DNA of 64,000 bases from Pseudomonas graminis (GCF_001705435.1 NZ_MDEN01000069.1:372001-436000), one strand, 5' to 3'. Shown: positions 8,475 through 17,361, counted from the stretch's first letter. Numbers and translations are program-made. Notes: a model not told the origin generated them from the sequence alone.

Positions 8475-9692
8475 ATGTCCGTTACCGCACCCGCCACCGT
8501 TCCTGCGCAGGACCACCGCGCTCAGTTCCTGAGTCTGCTGGACACCTGCCTGACGCAAAATTCGCTGATCAAACTGGTGCTGGCCAAGTACGTCGGAAGT
8601 GAAGCGGAGTTGCAGCGGGTCATCATCAAGCCCGTCACGGTCAAGGATCAGCCTTGCCTGTCCTTCGTCTATCGCTACAAGACCCGCGACATCACCAAAA
8701 ATCACCCCCTCGCCGAAGCGCAGACGCTGATCGCCAGCCTGCTGCCCGAGTCCTTCAAGAACGCTCATCTGCTGTCGCTCACCGATGAAGTGCAGCTGGA
8801 GTTCAGCAAGAAGGGCAAGAGCACGCTGTTCCGCAACAAGGCCCAGCAGGAACGCGAAGCCCCGACGGCCGAGCATGACCGCGAGAAGAAACGCTACCTG
8901 GAACTCAGCCGGCCGTTCCTGACCGACCTGGGCGTGACCAACAAGCAGCACGAGCTGATCCCGGCCATGTCGCGCAAGTGGAAGCAGATCAACAAGTTCA
9001 TCGAGGTGTTCTCCCACGCCCTGGCGACGTCGCCGATCAAGCTGGACAAGCCGGTGACGGTCGCGGATTTCGGCTCGGGGAAGGGTTATCTGACCTTCGC
9101 CATCCACGATTACCTGCGCAACACCTTGCAGGCCGAAGGCAACGTCACCGGCGTCGAGTTGCGCGAGGACATGGTCACGCTGTGCAACAACGCTGCCGCG
9201 CACCTGGAGCATCCGGGTCTGGTGTTCAAGTGCGGTGACGTGCGTTCGGTGGCGCCCAGCGAACTGGACGTGATGATTGCCTTGCACGCCTGCGACATCG
9301 CCACGGACTACGCGATTCACACCGGCATCCGCTCGGGCGCCTCGATCATCATGTGCTCGCCGTGCTGCCACAAACAGATCCGCCTGCAGATCCAGAGCCC
9401 GACCCTGCTCAAGCCAATGCTGCAATACGGTTTGCACATGGGCCAGCAGGCCGAGATGGTCACCGATGCTTTGCGCGCGTTGCTGCTGGAGGCCTGCGGT
9501 TATGAAACCAAGGTCTTCGAGTTCATCTCGCTGGAGCACACCAACAAGAACAAGATGATCCTGGCGGTCAAGCGCGCCACCCCGGCGGACCCTGCTGAAT
9601 TGCTGGCAAAGATCCAGGAGCTGAAAGTGTTCTACGGTATTCAGGAACAGTGCCTGGAGCGCTTGCTCCAGGCCGACGGTCTGCTCGGCTAA
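8475..9692 (+). CDS. Class I SAM-dependent methyltransferase
   Basis: 405 aa. The central Rossmann-like domain has motif I DFGSGKGYLTFA (about residues 197-208), an acidic residue after beta-2 (GVELREDM) and IALHACDIATD. A cysteine-rich SPCCHKQIR motif, reminiscent of the METTL25/RRNAD1 group, follows. The N-terminal 150 residues are a family-specific extension. An RNA or protein substrate is possible but not visible. The stop codon overlaps the stop of the convergent EamA gene by 4 bp, so the two genes share their 3' ends. Confidence 0.8.
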   Translation: MSVTAPATVPAQDHRAQFLSLLDTCLTQNSLIKLVLAKYVGSEAELQRVIIKPVTVKDQPCLSFVYRYKTRDITKNHPLAEAQTLIASLLPESFKNAHLLSLTDEVQLEFSKKGKSTLFRNKAQQEREAPTAEHDREKKRYLELSRPFLTDLGVTNKQHELIPAMSRKWKQINKFIEVFSHALATSPIKLDKPVTVADFGSGKGYLTFAIHDYLRNTLQAEGNVTGVELREDMVTLCNNAAAHLEHPGLVFKCGDVRSVAPSELDVMIALHACDIATDYAIHTGIRSGASIIMCSPCCHKQIRLQIQSPTLLKPMLQYGLHMGQQAEMVTDALRALLLEACGYETKVFEFISLEHTNKNKMILAVKRATPADPAELLAKIQELKVFYGIQEQCLERLLQADGLLG

Positions 9693-10588
9693 ACGCGAGC
9701 GACGGCCACGGGTTTGGATGCAATCACCGCCGTTTTGCGCCCGATGGCCAGCGTGACCACGACACCGGCGGCGAAGATCCAGGTCGTCGGATCAATGTGC
9801 TCACCGAAAAACAGCGCCGAAAAGGCCATGGTGAAGAACAGCTGCACCAGCTGAATCTGGCTGACCCGCGCGATGCCGCCCATGGCCAGCCCGGCGTACC
9901 AGGCGAAGAATCCGATGAATTGCGAGAACAGCGACACGTACCCGAAGGCCCACCAGGTGCCGGGAGAAATCGGGCCCTGGTGCTGCCACGCCAGATAGCT
10001 GACGGGCACGATCAATACCGGGATCGAAATGACCAGCGCCCAGCAGATGACCTGCCAGCCCCCCATCTCCTTGGCCAGACGGCCACCTTCGGCATAACCC
10101 AGCCCGCCGATCGCCACTGCGGCGACCATCAGCACATCACCGGCCTGAAGATTGCCGGCGCCGCTGATCAGCGCGTAACCCAGCACCAGAACGCTGCCCA
10201 TGGCCGCGCAGGCCCAGAAGGCTTTCGACGGTCGTTCATGGGAAAGCCATGCGGCGTAGATGGCGACCAGCAGCGGTTGCAGGCCATTGACCAGTGCGCC
10301 GTGGGAGGCCGGCAGGGTTTTCATGGCCCAGGCCGAGAGCACCGGGAACCCGACGATCACTCCCAACGCCACGACCATGAGCGCCTTGAACTGCGCGCGG
10401 GTCGGCCATTTTTCTCTGCGCCAGAGCAGCAACGCCGCCGCCGGCACCGCCGCAAACAAGGCGCGGCCCAGCCCGTTGAGCAAGGGATGGATTTCCTGCA
10501 CCACGATGCGGGTCATGGGCAGCGTCAGACTGAAGATCACCACGCCGATCAGTCCGAGGACCATGCCGGTGTTTTCACGAGAGGACAT
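9689..10588 (-). CDS. EamA/DMT-superfamily membrane exporter
   Basis: 299 aa with about ten hydrophobic segments arranged as two EamA repeats (first GLIGVVIFSLTLPMTRIVV; second starting near GDVLMVAAVAIGGLGYAEGG). Members of this drug/metabolite transporter family export amino acids, metabolites or drugs across the inner membrane; the substrate cannot be read from the sequence. The ATG at 10588 lies just left of a REP-rich gap. Confidence 0.85.
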   Translation of the reverse strand: MSSRENTGMVLGLIGVVIFSLTLPMTRIVVQEIHPLLNGLGRALFAAVPAAALLLWRREKWPTRAQFKALMVVALGVIVGFPVLSAWAMKTLPASHGALVNGLQPLLVAIYAAWLSHERPSKAFWACAAMGSVLVLGYALISGAGNLQAGDVLMVAAVAIGGLGYAEGGRLAKEMGGWQVICWALVISIPVLIVPVSYLAWQHQGPISPGTWWAFGYVSLFSQFIGFFAWYAGLAMGGIARVSQIQLVQLFFTMAFSALFFGEHIDPTTWIFAAGVVVTLAIGRKTAVIASKPVAVARV

Positions 10589-10725
10589 AGAAGGTCTTGC
10601 CTTGTTCTTGTGGGTGCGAAACGCACGGGTATTCAGCCACAGAACCTGAGTGGTGGCCCTTTACAGCTGCGTGCGGAATCGTCCGTACACTTCACCCGTT
10701 AATCCTCCGGCGCTCAAATCGGCCT

Positions 10726-10833
10726 CTTCCCGGCTGAAGCCGGTCCTACATTTGAATCGCGGTGCAGTCCGACCGGCTGAAGCCGGTCCTACATTTGAAT
10801 TGCGGTGCAGTCGGACCAGCTTTAGCCGGGAAT
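10726..10833. repeat. Composite REP array with tandem 40-bp unit
   Basis: Three REP cores lie at about 10726-10750, 10772-10791 and 10813-10833. Between them the linker (CATTTGAAT-GCGGTGCAGTC) is repeated almost exactly, so the block is a tandem duplication of a REP plus linker unit. The last copy is in the opposite orientation (CCAGCTTTAGCCGGGAA). The array occupies most of the gap between the EamA gene and the next small gene. Confidence 0.75.
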
Positions 10834-10988
10834 CATGGACGGGGACGTGAGGGGGGAAATGCCGTTTTCGAGGATTTTGCGGCTGCGGACTGAATCGCTC
10901 TAAATGTTGGTGCAGAAGTTGAATGCAATGTTGCTGCAACAGTTAGAAGGTCAAATTGATGCCGTCGAATTCAGCCAGGAGAACCATC

Positions 10989-11219
10989 GTGTCGGTTATC
11001 GGAAAATGGGCGTTGCAGGGTGTCGTGGTATTCCTTTTCGCATGGCTGGCGACGGTGGCCGCTCAATGGTCGGGCAGCGTCGTGCACACGACGAGCAGCG
11101 ACCGACTCGCCGCTCTCAGCAGCATGCGCCTGACCACCGAATCGGTCGCCACCAGCATCAATAAACAGACCCAGGGTGGGGCAGTGGTGGTGGGGTCGTT
11201 GTCGGAAGGTAACGAATAA
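10989..11219 (+). CDS. Small single-span membrane protein
   Basis: 76 aa from the GTG at 10989, which has AGGAG seven bases upstream; the frame is open further upstream but without a ribosome binding site. The first 25 residues (SVIGKWALQGVVVFLFAWLA) form a signal anchor or transmembrane helix, and the rest is polar with many Ser and Thr. No family is recognised. It stands alone between the REP array and the DUF4160 remnant. Confidence 0.55.
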   Translation: MSVIGKWALQGVVVFLFAWLATVAAQWSGSVVHTTSSDRLAALSSMRLTTESVATSINKQTQGGAVVVGSLSEGNE

Positions 11220-11339
11220 AGGGCAGCGGCTGGGAAGATTGGAAGCGGTAAGCGGCTGGAGGACCGGACCTGAAAGGTCCGGTTCTTGTTTTTCCGTGCA
11301 GAGTTTGTCCTGGGGAAAAAATTTCTCTAGTATCCCGCC

Positions 11340-11572
11340 ATGGCTACCGTACATAACAATCGCAACTGGAAGATCAAAATCTATCCGGACGACCACGCCC
11401 CACCCCATTTCCACGTCCAGACCCTGGCGGGGAGTCGCTCGTGCAAATTGATGGCTTAAGGGTCTTAGGCAAGGGCGCTGAGGGGAAGGCGCTGAAAGAA
11501 GCGCTGCAGTGGGCCAGGAGTCATACCCGCGACTTATGGCGGATCTGGTATGAGCAGAATCGGAGGACTTGA
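11340..11572 (+). pseudogene. DUF4160 protein interrupted by a frameshift
   Basis: The frame from ATG 11340 encodes NWKIKIYPDDHAPPHFHVQT, the diagnostic DUF4160 N-terminal motif (DHxPPHFHV), then stops after 39 codons. The reading frame one base back continues the family from about 11425 (GGESLVQIDGLRVLG, then ALKEALQWARSHTRDLWRIW) to the stop at 11572. A single base is missing in or near the C-run at 11424-11427. Either the gene is broken, the assembly has an error, or a -1 frameshift is used. It sits 3 bp before the DUF2442-HTH gene, its usual partner. Confidence 0.7.
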
Positions 11573-11575
11573 GAC

Positions 11576-12019
11576 ATGACCAGCAAATTACGCATCGCCG
11601 CTGCGCAACCTGTCGCGAACAGCCGCTCATTGATACTCGACTGGAACAACGGCAAGCGTCATACCGTAGATTTATCCGCCTACATCGACCAATTTGAAGC
11701 GCTGACGCCGCTGAAGGATGAAACGCTATTCGGCCAAGTGACTTTGGGTGATTGGGGGTTCGACGTGTCGTGGGGCAATGACATCGAGCTGTCTGCGTCG
11801 ACGCTTCACCGGCTCGCGCTGGAGCTGGCCGGTGAAGTCATGCCGACGCGGGACTTCAAACAGTGGATGGCAAAGAACAACCTTTCGCTCTCGGCAGCGG
11901 CCATCGAGCTGGGCTTTACGCGTCGAACCATTACTGCTTATAGCAGCGGTGCTGCACTTATCCCCAAGCACGTAGCTTTGGCCTGTCGGGGTTGGGAATA
12001 TGAGCATTCACCGCGCTAA
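11576..12019 (+). CDS. DUF2442 protein with C-terminal helix-turn-helix
   Basis: 147 aa. The N-terminal 80 residues match the DUF2442 pattern (SLILDWNNGKRHTVDLSAYI and VTLGDWGFDVSWGNDIELSA). The C-terminal part (MAKNNLSLSAAAIELGFTRRTITAYSSG) is an HTH of the Xre/Cro sort. DUF4160 and DUF2442 genes are regularly paired and have been proposed as toxin-antitoxin modules; the DNA-binding tail fits the antitoxin/autoregulator role. The DUF4160 partner immediately upstream is frameshifted, so this may be an orphan. Confidence 0.75.
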   Translation: MTSKLRIAAAQPVANSRSLILDWNNGKRHTVDLSAYIDQFEALTPLKDETLFGQVTLGDWGFDVSWGNDIELSASTLHRLALELAGEVMPTRDFKQWMAKNNLSLSAAAIELGFTRRTITAYSSGAALIPKHVALACRGWEYEHSPR

Positions 12020-12022
12020 CCC

Positions 12023-13057
12023 TCAGCTCTTCTTCAACTCCAGCGCTTCCTTCAATCGCGCCACCGGCACGGCCAGTGTCGGATCGCCCAGCGGGTGGGT
12101 GGTGGCGTTGAAAAATGTCAGCTCGATGTTCTGCCCTTCAAACAGTTCGCTGTAGCGGCGTTTCTGGTGCTGGATGAAGGCGTCACTGCGCGGCAGCACC
12201 GAGATGGCGATGGATTTGGGGCGGGCCTGGAGAATGGCGTTCAGGATGTGTCGATCCTGCTTGCCCAGCGAGTGGCCGAAGACGCACAGCGCGCCCTGAT
12301 GCTGCGCCAGTTGGGCGTGGCAAAACGACAGATAGTCCGAGCCGCGAATGATCTTCATCTTTTCGTCGCTGCGGCCCTCGCAGACAAACAGCGGCACATC
12401 CTCCAGCGCGTTGATCGCGAAACTGCCCAGCAGCGTGCTTTCCGAGGACATCAGCTTGCGCGCCGTACCGTCGAAATTCTTCACCAGGTGCATGCCGCCG
12501 TGCAGATACAAGACGCGGGTGGCGTGGCTGTCGGTGCGGTGCAGGTTGAACATCGCATCGTCGTCGAACAGATCATCGAATGGCTGCGCGCCATGCATCG
12601 CCGCCCAGTACGCCAGCAGGTCGTAGTTGGTGGAATACACCGTCTGGTAGCGGCTCAGGGCGTCGCTGATCCTGGCGATGGTGGCCGCTTCCATCAGCCG
12701 CCACGGGATATGCGCCGAGCGGATGCCGTGAATCAGGGCTTCCTTGATCGCAAAATAGCGGTTGCGTGGCGATGACGAACCAATCGTCAGCGCCGCATTG
12801 ACCCGCATGGCGACTTTCAAGCCGCTGAGCACCGGCTCGAAATTTTCCGTTTCCATGGATTTGAACAGCGCCAGCTCGGTGGCGCTCAGGGGTTTGTTGC
12901 GCGTGGTCTGCGCCAGCTCGAACAGCGAGTCATAGGCGAAGTTCTTCCATACGGCAAGACTGGCGCCGTTGCCCAGCAGCAGTCCCGAGCAGGGAGTGGC
13001 GGCTTGCAGGGTGTTCCAGTCGGCCAGTTCGGCATCAAAATCCGTGAATTCCATCAT
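12023..13057 (-). CDS. DUF4917 family protein (SIR2-like fold suspected)
   Basis: 344 aa. The N-terminal SGLLLGNGASLAVWKNFAYDSL resembles the glycine-rich nucleotide-binding loop and following helix of SIR2-like proteins, and YQTVYSTNYDLLAYWA resembles their TxNYD motif. GALCVFGHSLGKQDRHIL near the C-terminus fits the same fold (FGHSL.D.HI). This supports an NAD-binding SIR2-like domain. In defence systems such domains degrade NAD+, but no partner gene is visible here, so the role is open. It is convergent with the DUF2442 gene, 3 bp away. Confidence 0.7.
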   Translation of the reverse strand: MMEFTDFDAELADWNTLQAATPCSGLLLGNGASLAVWKNFAYDSLFELAQTTRNKPLSATELALFKSMETENFEPVLSGLKVAMRVNAALTIGSSSPRNRYFAIKEALIHGIRSAHIPWRLMEAATIARISDALSRYQTVYSTNYDLLAYWAAMHGAQPFDDLFDDDAMFNLHRTDSHATRVLYLHGGMHLVKNFDGTARKLMSSESTLLGSFAINALEDVPLFVCEGRSDEKMKIIRGSDYLSFCHAQLAQHQGALCVFGHSLGKQDRHILNAILQARPKSIAISVLPRSDAFIQHQKRRYSELFEGQNIELTFFNATTHPLGDPTLAVPVARLKEALELKKS

Positions 13058-13267
13058 CTCGCTTCGCTTTCAGGTGAGCAGGTACTGACCGGACGCCAGA
13101 ACGGAGGGGACTTATAGAAACCCAGGTCGGCGTTGTCAACGCAGCATCCCGGCTTCGAGCATTCTTGGCAGGGCACCGCTGGTCTCGGTAACGTCTATAG
13201 AGTGAATGGCGGGTGTAAGGTTTTATCCGACAACCCACAACACTCTCTTGAATGAGGGGAGATCGCC

Positions 13268-13465
13268 ATGCATACCGCAATGCTCAGCAAGACGCATTTC
13301 AACGGCTACGATGTGATCAACGTGAACAACGGTCCTTGGCGGGTCTGCACCCATCACGACCGACTAGGCTCGTTCTCCACTCGCGAAGAAGCCATGGCGT
13401 TCGCGGCCTCCTTGCCGGCTTATCAAGAGCGAACGGCGTTGGCACCTGCGACTAAAGCGCACTAA
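13268..13465 (+). CDS. Small DUF2188-like protein
   Basis: 65 aa, with a strong AGGGGAG ribosome binding site before the ATG at 13268. The pattern WRVCTHHDRLGSFSTREEAMAFAASL resembles the DUF2188 fold (W.V...... F.T..EA...A). Function unknown. Monocistronic. Confidence 0.65.
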   Translation: MHTAMLSKTHFNGYDVINVNNGPWRVCTHHDRLGSFSTREEAMAFAASLPAYQERTALAPATKAH

Positions 13466-13484
13466 TAACGCTGTTTATCGCTAG

Positions 13485-13511
13485 TTGAGCTCTGGCTTTG
13501 CCGGAGCTCAA
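13485..13511. terminator. Hairpin after the DUF2188-like gene
   Basis: TTGAGCTC pairs with GAGCTCAA, extended inward by GGC/GCC around a TTT loop, 20 bp downstream of the stop. No U-tract follows, so intrinsic termination is only possible, not certain. Confidence 0.5.
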
Positions 13512-13722
13512 TCAGGCGGATGGCAACTCGTGAACTGCACTATCCGTTCGCGAAGTTTCATGCAGGCTGCACGATTCCGTATTTCACGTCTTTTGCTAAC
13601 TGTTTGATTCTTTGCGCTTTTTGATACTCCGCTTTTTCGGCACGCTCGATGCAACACTCATCACGAACCAGCAGGGTCGGCACTTAGATCGACCCGCCTA
13701 CCGTGATCTAGAGGAAATCTGT

Positions 13723-14199
13723 ATGAACGCCATCGAACTGTTGAAAGCCGACCATGAACGCGTAAAGGCCATCTTGACCCAACTGAGTGAGTCCACTGAG
13801 CGCGGTGTTAAAAAGCGCACGGACTTGCTGGCCAAGCTGGAAATGGAAATCACCATCCACACCAAGATCGAAGAAGAAATTCTTTATCCGGCTTTCAAAG
13901 AGGCGGGCGGTAAAGAGCAGGACATCATGTACTACGAAGCCAAGGAAGAGCACCGCACTGTCGATGCCCTTGTGCTGCCGGACCTCAAGCAAACTGACCC
14001 TGCCACCCCGGAGTTCTCCGGTCGTGTGAAAGTGGTCAAAGAGCTGCTGGAGCACCACATCGAGGAAGAAGAGGAAGAGATGTTCCCGCAAGCTGAAAAG
14101 TTGCTGGGCGAGAAACAGCTGGAAGAGCTGGGCGCGCAGATGGAAGCGATGCGGGCCGAGTACAAGAAGTCCATGGCGTCGCCGAGCATTGCGGCGTAG
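13723..14199 (+). CDS. Hemerythrin-like (HHE) domain protein
   Basis: 158 aa from the ATG at 13723, chosen for the AGAGGAAA ribosome binding site; the open frame begins at 13612. The four-helix HHE pattern is visible: LLKADHERVK, ITIHTKIEEEILYPAF, EAKEEHRTVD and LLEHHIEEEEEEMFPQ, supplying His and Glu ligands for a di-iron centre. Such cytoplasmic proteins bind oxygen, NO or iron. A good intrinsic terminator follows directly, so it is transcribed alone. Confidence 0.88.
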   Translation: MNAIELLKADHERVKAILTQLSESTERGVKKRTDLLAKLEMEITIHTKIEEEILYPAFKEAGGKEQDIMYYEAKEEHRTVDALVLPDLKQTDPATPEFSGRVKVVKELLEHHIEEEEEEMFPQAEKLLGEKQLEELGAQMEAMRAEYKKSMASPSIAA

Positions 14200-14216
14200 G
14201 CGGTAATGGAATGAAC

Positions 14217-14243
14217 AAGCCCGGATTTTTCCGGGCTTTTTTG
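14217..14243 (+). terminator. Rho-independent terminator of the hemerythrin gene
   Basis: AAGCCCGGA and TCCGGGCTT form a 9-bp stem around TTTT, followed by TTTTTTG. Confidence 0.9.
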
Positions 14244-14303
14244 TGGGTGATGGTTTTAATGTCGGTCAGCTGGGTGGAGCTTTTTCCAGCCGCCTGGCTT
14301 CGA

Positions 14304-14711
14304 TCAAGCCTGCTGCAGCACTTTCAGTGCGGCTGATGCCAGAAATCCTGATCGGCTTTTCACTTCCGGATGATGTTTAACGTGCTCGTCGATCCGGGTG
14401 ATCAGGTGGGCCGGTAAGGTAATGTTGAGTTTTTCAGCTTTTCCCAGGTATTTGGTGATGTCTATGTCCACCAGCGCCCAGATGCAGCCCTCAAAGTCAG
14501 CCTTGGTCTGATGCACGGTCACCTTCTGAGCTGAGGGAATGGCTGCGCCGTCTTCAGCCAGGATCTCAAGATGGCTTTCAATGGCTTCACGAGCCATGGC
14601 CATGGCGTCATCCAGATCGTCACCGGCTGAGAAGCAGCCAGGGATATCTGGAACCTCGACACCCCATGCGTGCTGAGCATCGCCAGGAAGAATCGCGATT
14701 GGATAGAGCAC
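14304..14711 (-). CDS. hicB: HicB family antitoxin
   Basis: 135 aa, GTG start with GAGGAG about 8 bases upstream. The N-terminal HicB partial RNase H-like fold shows WGVEVPDIPGCFSAGDDLDDA, the family signature. The C-terminal LNITLPAHLITRIDEHVKHH...RSGFLASAALK is a ribbon-helix-helix DNA-binding domain for autoregulation. It neutralises the HicA mRNA interferase encoded 37 bp upstream on the same strand. Confidence 0.9.
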   Translation of the reverse strand: MLYPIAILPGDAQHAWGVEVPDIPGCFSAGDDLDDAMAMAREAIESHLEILAEDGAAIPSAQKVTVHQTKADFEGCIWALVDIDITKYLGKAEKLNITLPAHLITRIDEHVKHHPEVKSRSGFLASAALKVLQQA

Positions 14712-14748
14712 TTGGTGTTCTCCTCGGACTTGAGTGATAGCCCGTTCG

Positions 14749-14928
14749 TTAGAGTTGAGCTTGTCTCATGACGCTGCTTACAAGCTTGCTCAGCAGATCT
14801 TTCTTCGGATGAGGGATCGTCACCAGCCCCGTTTTTGTGGGGTGTTTGAAATGGTGATGACTGCCCTTGATCCGTACCAGATACCAACCATCAGCTTCAA
14901 TGTAAGCAATCAGCTGTCGGCTATTCAC
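14749..14928 (-). CDS. hicA: HicA toxin (mRNA interferase)
   Basis: 59 aa, starting at GTG 14928 with GGAGG four to five bases upstream; no in-frame ATG exists. The sequence has the HicA double-stranded RNA-binding-like fold: NSRQLIAYIEADGW, then KGSHHHFKHP with the catalytic His, then TIPHPKKDLLSKLV. HicA cleaves mRNA in a translation-independent way. It precedes hicB in the usual toxin-first order. Complete; no defect seen. Confidence 0.88.
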   Translation of the reverse strand: MNSRQLIAYIEADGWYLVRIKGSHHHFKHPTKTGLVTIPHPKKDLLSKLVSSVMRQAQL

Positions 14929-15104
14929 ATGACCTCCATGTTCGGATCTGCGGTGGTTATCATAACCACCAGTTGATTGTTGTCAAAGCGGTTAGCTACC
15001 GAGCCGCCGGGTGGTGGATTGGCATTTCAGACGCGGAGGGAGTCTGACGCACTGCACTGGGAGATTGGCGGAGCATGAGAAAGCGGATGTTTCAATCAGG
15101 TACG

Positions 15105-15272
15105 GCCTTTTCCCGGCTGAAGCCTGTCCTACATTGGGATTGCATGCATTCAGCGGAGTGGCGGTGGACCTCATTGTAGGACCGGCTTTAGCGGGGAAAG
15201 CGTCAGCCGGCACGCTGCAGAACTGACGACGAACCCACTTGCCTCTTCCCGGCTAAAGCCAGTCCCACAAAA
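15105..15272. repeat. REP cluster between hicA and the hydrolase
   Basis: Copies of the REP core appear at about 15108-15132 (TTCCCGGCTGAAGCC), 15174-15199 (TAGGACCGGCTTTAGCGGGGAAAG) and 15243-15269 (TCTTCCCGGCTAAAGCC). The flanks include CACGCTGCAGAACTGA, similar to text near 488-508. The rest of the gap 14929-15459 holds no gene I can support. Confidence 0.7.
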
Positions 15273-15459
15273 AAAGCGCCAGCTTTGTATACCCGTGTAT
15301 CCAGACCCCTTGCCGATACGTGCTGACTGAAAGCTCCCCCCTCAGCGACACACTGCAGATACGTGCAGCGCATTCAATGATTCACAACGAAGGGCGGGGC
15401 CAGGCTTTGGCTATCCCGGGCAGATCGCCGACCATGAATGCACACTGAGGAAACACCCC

Positions 15460-16230
15460 ATGAACAGAATCAACGCGTCATTGCTGCTAAGCGTTTTTAC
15501 GGCGGGCGCCCTGGCGCTGGGCGTTGCCAGTGCGGCGCAGGCTGCCCCGGTGAAGAACATCGTGTTGGTCCACGGCGCCTTTGTGAACGGCTCGGGATGG
15601 AAGCCGGTCTACGAGATCCTGCGCAAGGACGGGTACAACGTCTCGATCGCTGAACACCCACTGACGTCGTTCGCCGATGACGTGACGGCGGTCAAGCGCA
15701 TCGTTGACCAGCAGGATGGCCCGACGATTCTGGTCGGTCACAGTTATGGCGGCGCGATCATCACGGACGTCGGCAATGACGCGCACGTCGTGGGCTTGGT
15801 GTACATCGCCGCTCACGCGCTGGATCAGGGTGAAACCGAAGCGCAGAACGGCAAATTATTTCCTAACGCCACCAAGGCGGTGAAGCAAACCGCTGACGGT
15901 TTCCTGTCCCTTGACCCGGCGTTCTACCCGGCGGATTTCGCGGCTGACCTGCACAAGGCTCAGGCTGAGTTCGAAGCCATTTCCCAGGAGCCGACCGCTG
16001 CGTCGGTATTCACCACGCCCGCTGGGGTGCCTGCCTGGAAAACCAAACCTAGCTGGTACGCAGTGGCCGGGGCGGACCGGATCATCAACCCGGACCTTGA
16101 ACGCATGTACGCCAAGCGGGCCAACAGCCACACCATCGAGATCAAAGGCGCCAGTCACTCGGTGTACCAGTCCCGTCCGCAGGAAGTGGCCGCGTTGATC
16201 GAACAGGCAGCCACTCACGCGGCGGAGTGA
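15460..16230 (+). CDS. Exported alpha/beta hydrolase
   Basis: 256 aa. A Sec signal peptide (cleavage after GVASAAQA) is followed by the hydrolase core: IVLVHGAFVNGSGW (oxyanion region), nucleophile Ser95 in GHSYGG and a C-terminal catalytic His in GASHSVYQSRP. The acid is probably the Asp in VAGADRIINPD. This subgroup of small esterase-like hydrolases is common in soil Pseudomonas; the substrate is unknown. Periplasmic or secreted. Confidence 0.85.
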   Translation: MNRINASLLLSVFTAGALALGVASAAQAAPVKNIVLVHGAFVNGSGWKPVYEILRKDGYNVSIAEHPLTSFADDVTAVKRIVDQQDGPTILVGHSYGGAIITDVGNDAHVVGLVYIAAHALDQGETEAQNGKLFPNATKAVKQTADGFLSLDPAFYPADFAADLHKAQAEFEAISQEPTAASVFTTPAGVPAWKTKPSWYAVAGADRIINPDLERMYAKRANSHTIEIKGASHSVYQSRPQEVAALIEQAATHAAE

Positions 16231-16287
16231 TGTGTCGCCTTCATAACTGACCCCTAACCCCAGGATCGTCAACGATTGCTCTGGGAA

Positions 16288-17097
16288 TCAAGCGACTTCG
16301 ACAACGTCCGAGCCGCTTATCAGATGCGACGGCATCGGCTGCAATTGCCCCACCATGGGCTTGGCAAACAGGTAGCCCTGCATCAGTTCGACGCCCAGGC
16401 CCAGCAAGGCGTCGCGCTCTTCGCAGGTCTCGATGCCTTCGGCGACCACGGTGATACCCAGACGCTTCGAAACCAGCACAATCCCTTCAACAATCGCTTG
16501 ACGTACACCGTCCCGGTCGATATCACGGGTGAGCGCCATGTCGATTTTCAGCACCTGTGGCTGAAACATCGCCAGCATGTTGAGGCCGGAATAACCTGAT
16601 CCGAAGTCATCTATAGCGGTGGTGAAACCTTGCCGCGCGTACTCTTCAAAAATCGACTTGAGATGATTCGGGTCTTCGACGCGCTCGCCTTCGGTGACCT
16701 CGAACATCAGCCGATCCACCGGGAAGTCGAACGTCCGAGACGCTTCAAGGGTTGCGCGAATGCAGGTTTCCGCCCGATACACCGCTTTGGGCAGGAAGTT
16801 GATACTCAGCTTGCAGTCTGGAATCGCGGGAAGGCCCAACTGGGTAGCGAGCTCGATGGCCCGCACCCGGCATGCCTGATCGAACCGGTACCGGTTACCG
16901 TCGTTGACCTGACCCAGAATGAACGCAGCGGACTCGCCGTTGACACCTCGTACCAGCGCCTCGTAAGCGAAGGGCGCGCCCGTGGTGACGTTGAAAATAG
17001 GCTGAAAAGCCATGGTGAAGTCGAATCCCAGCGCTTCAAGGTTTCGGCATTCAGCGCAGCCAATGGATTCGAAGGTTGCCAGGGGAATGTGTTGCAT
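16288..17097 (-). CDS. EAL-domain protein, putative c-di-GMP phosphodiesterase
   Basis: 269 aa from the ATG at 17097; the frame is open to 17403 but the extra 102 codons have poor coding character. The domain starts with FTMAFQPIF and YEALVRG (an EALVRG variant of the EAL motif), then DDFGSGYSGLNML and VVAEGIETCEE, so the metal- and substrate-binding residues of active EAL phosphodiesterases appear present. The N-terminal CAEC motif (C14-C17) resembles blue-light or cysteine-containing short N-termini in this group. It has no transmembrane part, so it is cytosolic. It is the last core gene before the island. Confidence 0.85.
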   Translation of the reverse strand: MQHIPLATFESIGCAECRNLEALGFDFTMAFQPIFNVTTGAPFAYEALVRGVNGESAAFILGQVNDGNRYRFDQACRVRAIELATQLGLPAIPDCKLSINFLPKAVYRAETCIRATLEASRTFDFPVDRLMFEVTEGERVEDPNHLKSIFEEYARQGFTTAIDDFGSGYSGLNMLAMFQPQVLKIDMALTRDIDRDGVRQAIVEGIVLVSKRLGITVVAEGIETCEERDALLGLGVELMQGYLFAKPMVGQLQPMPSHLISGSDVVEVA

Positions 17098-17334
17098 GAT
17101 CGTCACTGCCTTGAGATTTGGTCGGTCGATCTGTGGATTTCGAGCGACTGGTTTCTCTGTATCGGCAGCGTCGGTGAAAACTTTGCTGCGGATTTTCAGC
17201 AGGGGATCAGCGGTAGCGAAGTCGATGCGTGAGAGGGGGGGCGGCCTGTCTCGGACTTTTAGAAGGCGAGGGCAATAGGCGAGGTTGATTCTGAGAGAGG
17301 GAGGGGCTGAAAGGCCCGGAAACACTGGGGGAGA

Positions 17335-17361
17335 TGGAGCGGGTAGAGGGAATCGAACCCT
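17335..17361. repeat. Left attachment repeat (attL) of the island
   Basis: 27 bp identical to 59970-59996. The repeat equals the CCA end, acceptor and T-arm of tRNA-Gly(CCC) read on the minus strand (core GCGGGTAGAGGGAATCGAAC). Here it stands without the rest of a tRNA, as expected for the duplicate end left by integration into a tRNA 3' end. Confidence 0.9.

Noticed and set aside
9650..10702. 350-codon plus-strand frame opposite the EamA gene
   Set aside because: Very rich in Arg, Gln, His and Asp, as expected for the antisense of a membrane protein gene.
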